From Blastocystis sp. Blastoise (taxonomy: Eukaryota; Sar; Bigyra; Opalinata; Blastocystidae), in contig JBBPEB010000015.1 in NCBI GenBank assembly GCA_039096225.1, forward strand, positions 2,344,001 to 2,408,000: a DNA stretch of 64,000 nucleotides, written 5' to 3'. The translations under genes were made by a program, and so were the position numbers. Positions 55,731 through 64,000 of this stretch are shown here, piece by piece. Below the pieces are notes generated by a model. The model did not search any database and was not told where the DNA came from. It saw only the letters and a list, made by a program, of their open reading frames with translations. Every line of letters starts with the position of its first letter. Position 1 is the stretch's first letter.

Positions 55731-56389
55731 CTCGTGGTAATAAAATACTAACATCTTCTTGTTTCTCTTCATCATATTTCTCTTTTAAATCATGACCTAA
55801 AAATAATACTTTTTATATAAGTTAATACATATATATAACATAAAAACTAATTAAAATACAATAAAAACTGTTTTTATTTAATATATAATAATGATAATAA
55901 TGATAATAATATATATATATATACTTCTCCTTTTTGAACGGGTTGTTTTGATAATTCTAATGGATTTATACTTATACCCATTTCCTTTAATTCACTTAAT
56001 GCCTGACCCTCTTTATTCAAATGAATCACACACACATCTTTTGAAGGATGAGAATACAACCTATTATCTGCTCCAAGACGCTTTATAATTTGTCCATTCA
56101 TCATATCTCGTAATTCTATTGTAAAAATGACATGATTCTCATGAATTGCCTGTAACCAAGGATATTTATCCGTTGGATAGTAACCAGGAAAAAGATAAGG
56201 AGCTGTCACATGGAATGGTGCAAAGAAATGATAATTTGTCTCCCAATTCTTATCAGCTTTAACTGCAAAGGTTGATCCACGACTCAAAACCTCGAATTTT
56301 TCCATACCTAATTCTGGAACACGAAACCAAGATGTACATGATAAAACTATTTTATTCCAATTCTTATTTATCAAAGATATTGTACTCAT
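55009..56389 (-). CDS. Chymotrypsin-fold protein with Cys at the nucleophile position
   Basis: Exons 55925-56389, (55840-55846), 55732-55796, 55445-55597 and 55009-55245; about 308 residues. Trypsin-like order: His in FFAPFHVTAPY, Asp in SKDVCVIHL, and GMCGGPVVDSRG, where proteases of this fold have GxSGGP. The Ser-to-Cys change keeps a potential nucleophile, as in viral 3C-type proteases. A signal peptide or presequence is not obvious; the C-terminal 79 residues are a charged helix (EEIEQMMNKLDEESKIYIEN). Joining exon 1 directly to 55796 breaks frame by one base; a 7-nt microexon at 55840-55846 (AG before, GT after) repairs it. That microexon is inferred. I do not recognise the exact family. 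Confidence 0.75.
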
Positions 56390-56781
56390 TGTGAAAAAAA
56401 AAAATACCTTTTTTTAAAAAAACGTGATTATTCAAATTGTTTGAACACATAATTAATAATAGTTATGATTTAAAAACATAAATGAAAACAAGACAATAAA
56501 TGTATTATTTTTTATGTGTTTTTCTTTATATTTCACATCATAATTAAAAAATAGATTTTGTTTCCTATTAAAATAATTTCATGAATCTATTTTTTTATTG
56601 AATTTAGAAATAAAATACAATGAATCATTCTTATTTCTATCAATGATAAAATAATGAGTTAAGATATTGATAATAATAGTTTTATATTTATTTCTGTTAA
56701 TCTAAGTCGTTCATTGTAAAAGAAAAGCACAATTACAAAACAAAGTTCATATAAACGATAGTTATACTACAATACATTTTA
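56390..56781. other. Intergenic
   Basis: 392 bp AT-rich spacer between two minus-strand genes; nothing recognised. Confidence 0.5.
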
Positions 56782-57996
56782 TTATAAATAGAGATAACTC
56801 TCAGAGAATTGATCGCAAAAAGCATGAAGGGTAGGATAGTATTTAATAAGATAATCTGAACGAGATAGTGTATTCGTCACTATTTGAATAGATTTTTTAT
56901 AGCATTCAATATTATTAACATGTCTAGGTATATGAGTGACAGATATTTTACCCATATTCACCAACTTAATAGTAATTTGTTTGAAATAATCATCTATTTT
57001 TCGGATATTACTTAATTCCTGTTGATATCCAATTTGATTGTCTCTAGAATTCTCCTTTTCAACAAGTCTCTTATAATAATTAAGCTTTGCCAAGTAAATG
57101 TCTTCTCTTTCTGCCTTTAATAATTCACTTTTTTGCACATCTTTTCTTATGTGAGGTAAGGGACCTTCAAATACTTCAGAAATAGGAAGATCATCTATGG
57201 AGAAATCTCCAAATCTGCACACATGAGACTTTTCCACTTGACTAGTTACAAGTTCAGCTTGTTCTTTAAAAGTTTCATTAAGATTACCTTCATCAACATT
57301 TTCCATCCAACGAATAGAAAATTCATCACCAAGACAAGAGTTAATTGATGTACCATTTACATAAGCGTCTTTACCACAGTAATAAGCCCATGAAGATTCT
57401 TCTCCATTTGCTGCAGTTAAAGCATATGCGTTGACATCAACACTCATTTCATCAAACATAGATCCAGAAAAGCAAGCTTCCATATAATAAACAAGTCTTT
57501 TATACATTTTCTTTTCATGCATTTTATAAATAGTATCTAATAAATCCTTACTATGAAGTTCTTCTAGAGGAAAGCATATTAAGTCATCAGATCCATGATC
57601 AAAGAAACCAAGAAATACCGTATCTTCTTCTGTAGATTTCAATACTTTCTTACCAGTAGATTCATCACCTAACAAGACTTTTAAGTAATTTTCAATGTTA
57701 CAATCAAGTTTAGGATAATCAACAACATACCCTTCGTTGTAATTGATAGAATTTTCACCTGGTTTATTGAAGAGAGTATTTGGAAATGGATTAGAATCTG
57801 ATGAAGCTACATCATTGTAGCTAAGAACAATTATGTTGTTTGGATTATATCCGTTATCAAGGAGAATATGATAAGCATGAGCACTATCCGCTTGATGTCT
57901 GTAATTCCAATAACCAGCTGATCCAACAACAAGAACAGCCCATTTATCAGCATAAACGATGCCTAATAACGTTAACAATAAGAGAAAACAATTCAT
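56782..57996 (-). CDS. Legumain / asparaginyl endopeptidase (C13)
   Basis: Lysosomal or vacuolar cysteine protease cleaving after Asn. Single exon, 404 residues from the ATG at 57996; the frame extends a few codons further without an ATG. Signal peptide MNCFLLLLTLLGIVYA, then WAVLVVGSAGYWNYRHQADS (family start), GYNPNNIIVLSYND, catalytic His in GFFDHGSDD and Cys in YYMEACFSGSMFDE. The usual E-S after the catalytic Cys is F-S. A helical C-terminal prodomain follows (from about residue 285). It has no intron, unlike every other complete gene here. Other members include GPI8 transamidase, but the length and secretory signal without a C-terminal TM favour legumain. Confidence 0.93.
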   Translation of the reverse strand: MNCFLLLLTLLGIVYADKWAVLVVGSAGYWNYRHQADSAHAYHILLDNGYNPNNIIVLSYNDVASSDSNPFPNTLFNKPGENSINYNEGYVVDYPKLDCNIENYLKVLLGDESTGKKVLKSTEEDTVFLGFFDHGSDDLICFPLEELHSKDLLDTIYKMHEKKMYKRLVYYMEACFSGSMFDEMSVDVNAYALTAANGEESSWAYYCGKDAYVNGTSINSCLGDEFSIRWMENVDEGNLNETFKEQAELVTSQVEKSHVCRFGDFSIDDLPISEVFEGPLPHIRKDVQKSELLKAEREDIYLAKLNYYKRLVEKENSRDNQIGYQQELSNIRKIDDYFKQITIKLVNMGKISVTHIPRHVNNIECYKKSIQIVTNTLSRSDYLIKYYPTLHAFCDQFSESYLYL

Positions 57997-59494
57997 ATTA
58001 AATAACAAACAAAAAAGTATTATTATGTGTACTTTTGTTTTGTATTATTGTATTGTTATATCTTTTCTCTTATTGTTTTTATGTCATGTCTGGTTAGACT
58101 GAATTAGGGTAAAAACAATTGGCTTGATCTTGATGATCACGTATTCGTCACTATTCGTTACAGTCTGTCAGAAAAAACGAAAAACGAAAATAAGATTCTT
58201 TTTTGTTTTCTTCGTCTTTGTACTAGTGTTCTTGATCTCTCTCTTTTTCATATCATACAAACGAATTCATATACATGTTTGCACATAGTTATACAAAAAA
58301 ATAGCATGTATATGTGTTTTCAATACAAAAACTAACAAAGATATAGTTTTTATCACTCATAGTCTCTTAACCACAAATATTTTTCATAAAACACAAATCA
58401 ACGAGAAATGCGATAGGATGATGACAAGTTTAGAACGTTTTTATTGGCGAAACGCTTGACAAACTGCTAGTCATTTTGTTTTCCAATATAACCACCAGTA
58501 TTCTCTATAAGACATATTATTATAAGCACATATTAGCTAAAACCAACTGATCTTTCTAAAGTTGTATTATAGTTTGAAAGTAATTAACAAATAAAAGAGA
58601 GATGGTTGTTGTAACTCATCTTATTGTTTGAAATATGTTAGAGGACTTACAAATTTGTGTTGAATTCAATACACTGAATGCATCAATGAGATAAGATTTT
58701 AAAATAAAAGTAACATTTTACACGACATTCCTCTTTCATCTAAGTAAATAGCTAGCTAACATTAAATCTATATTTTTAATGTATGTGTGATATAAATTCC
58801 ATTCATTTAAACATAAATATAGCCATATAATTAATTTTATAACAATTTTTTTATTTTATCAAATAAAATAAAAATTTCTTATAAAAATTTTACATAAATT
58901 TTCTTGCTTTCAATTTTTTATGAATAAGTTATTTATTAAATCATTTAAAATGTATTTTTGTAAGTAGTTTAGCGTTTGCATACTTTTTATGAGGGATATA
59001 ATACATTTTTTACTCATTATGAAAATAATTAGGTTTCATTTATTTGAAAAAATCAAAGTTTGATATCATAAGATAATGAATATGAAGTAAAAAATAGATA
59101 CCCATAACACACACGTTTTCCATTCAAATATGAAAATTTAATTCGTTTGATTTTTTAGAATAGCTATTGTTAAGTATTCTTGAAAACAATTGATAAGATA
59201 TGAGCCTATTTTACAATCAAAAGAAAGAAATGAGTTGATAAGGATTTGTTCGTAGCGGTTTAAAACTATTTCTGAAGCTCTATGAAAGCATGTTATATTT
59301 GAAAACATCTACTATACTGATTAGAAAGCTCTAAAAGTAATATTCAACAAATACTGAAATTGATTGAAATCTCATTCAGAAATGTTTAAAATGAAAATAG
59401 TAGTTTTTGAGTATCATAATTTATATTCCCGCAAATATTTTTGATAATTATTTGTATTTCCATATATAGATTCATAAAAACAAGAATTTCAGAA
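57997..59494. other. Intergenic
   Basis: About 1.5 kb with no coding signal: promoter side of legumain and upstream region of tRNA-Phe. Contains a motif copy at 59423-59435 and a fragment (about 58,455-58,490) resembling the 38.9/39.3-kb repeats. Confidence 0.5.
59423..59435 (+). promoter_or_regulatory. Candidate motif ATATTCCCGYAAA, copy 3
   Basis: ATATTCCCGCAAA about 60 bp upstream of tRNA-Phe. Identical to the minus-strand copy at 38384-38396. Confidence 0.3.
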
Positions 59495-59567
59495 GCCTCG
59501 ATAGCTCAGTCGGGAGAGCGTATGACTGAAGATCATAAGGTCCCTGGTTCGATCCCGGGTCAAGGCG
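59495..59567 (+). tRNA. tRNA-Phe (GAA)
   Basis: Full cloverleaf: acceptor GCCTCGA/TCAAGGC with one C-A mismatch at pair 5-68, D-arm GCTC/GAGC, anticodon stem TATGA/TCATA with loop CTGAAGA (anticodon GAA), variable AGGTC, T-arm CCTGG/CCGGG with loop TTCGATC. A and B boxes are normal. The base after position 72 is G, where eukaryotic tRNA-Phe usually has A73. No intron. T runs at 59571-59574, 59576-59580 and 59586-59592 can terminate Pol III. Confidence 0.95.
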
Positions 59568-59599
59568 TAATTTTATTTTTGTTTATTTTTTTAGATTCT

Positions 59600-64000
<4,401 letters not shown>

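Noticed and set aside
57997-58008. Extended legumain start upstream of 57996
   Set aside because: The four extra codons start with TTG; the ATG at 57996 directly precedes a signal peptide.

Overview
The window is nuclear DNA of a microbial eukaryote (protist). It is extremely AT-rich outside exons and holds about 16 spliced protein genes with roughly 100 short spliceosomal introns. Most introns start GTATAT and end ATATAG, and many are almost pure (AT)n or (ATT)n. Coding exons carry the GC, and TAA, TAG and TGA are all used as stops, so the code is standard. Asn homopolymers and low-complexity Asn/Thr/Ser proteins recall dictyostelid-like genomes. I cannot place the species. Exon borders were read by hand from frame continuity plus GT..AG, and every model below closes in frame unless I say otherwise.

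Left third (1-22.7 kb): a partial two-TM membrane protein; a MORN-repeat protein with a mitochondrial-presequence-like N-terminus; two paralogous succinate dehydrogenase iron-sulfur subunits (SDHB) on opposite strands flanking an organellar-type methionine aminopeptidase; splicing factor SF3B2; valyl-tRNA synthetase; a secreted GH33 sialidase; and an MFS transporter resembling the SLC37/GlpT organophosphate family.

Middle (23-38.3 kb): a GH31 alpha-glucosidase with a trefoil domain, then a BTB/T1-like plus leucine-rich-repeat gene in which most repeats sit on their own 90-nt exon. From 30.2 to 39.4 kb no conventional gene is evident. This stretch holds a threefold 72-74 bp tandem repeat, a chain of tiny minus-strand exons, a tRNA-like element, a 4-kb nearly pure polypurine tract with a GATA microsatellite, a second chain of tiny exons, and an 88-bp dispersed repeat pair.

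Right (39.4-64 kb): tRNA dimethyltransferase TRM1; a MIT-like/Asn-rich protein; a 2143-residue protein with a propeller-like N-terminus, an RVSF (PP1-docking type) motif and a long coiled coil; a mitochondrial MAM33/p32 protein; a chymotrypsin-fold protein with Cys in place of the nucleophile Ser; an intronless legumain; a tRNA-Phe(GAA); and a giant Asn-rich open frame running off the right edge.

Functional themes are the mitochondrion (SDHB x2, MAM33, MetAP, perhaps MORN), translation and RNA processing (ValRS, TRM1, SF3B2, tRNA-Phe), and lysosomal or secreted degradation (sialidase, alpha-glucosidase, legumain). The last theme suits a phagotrophic or host-associated cell. No CRISPR array, bacterial operon, transposase or virus-like gene was seen.
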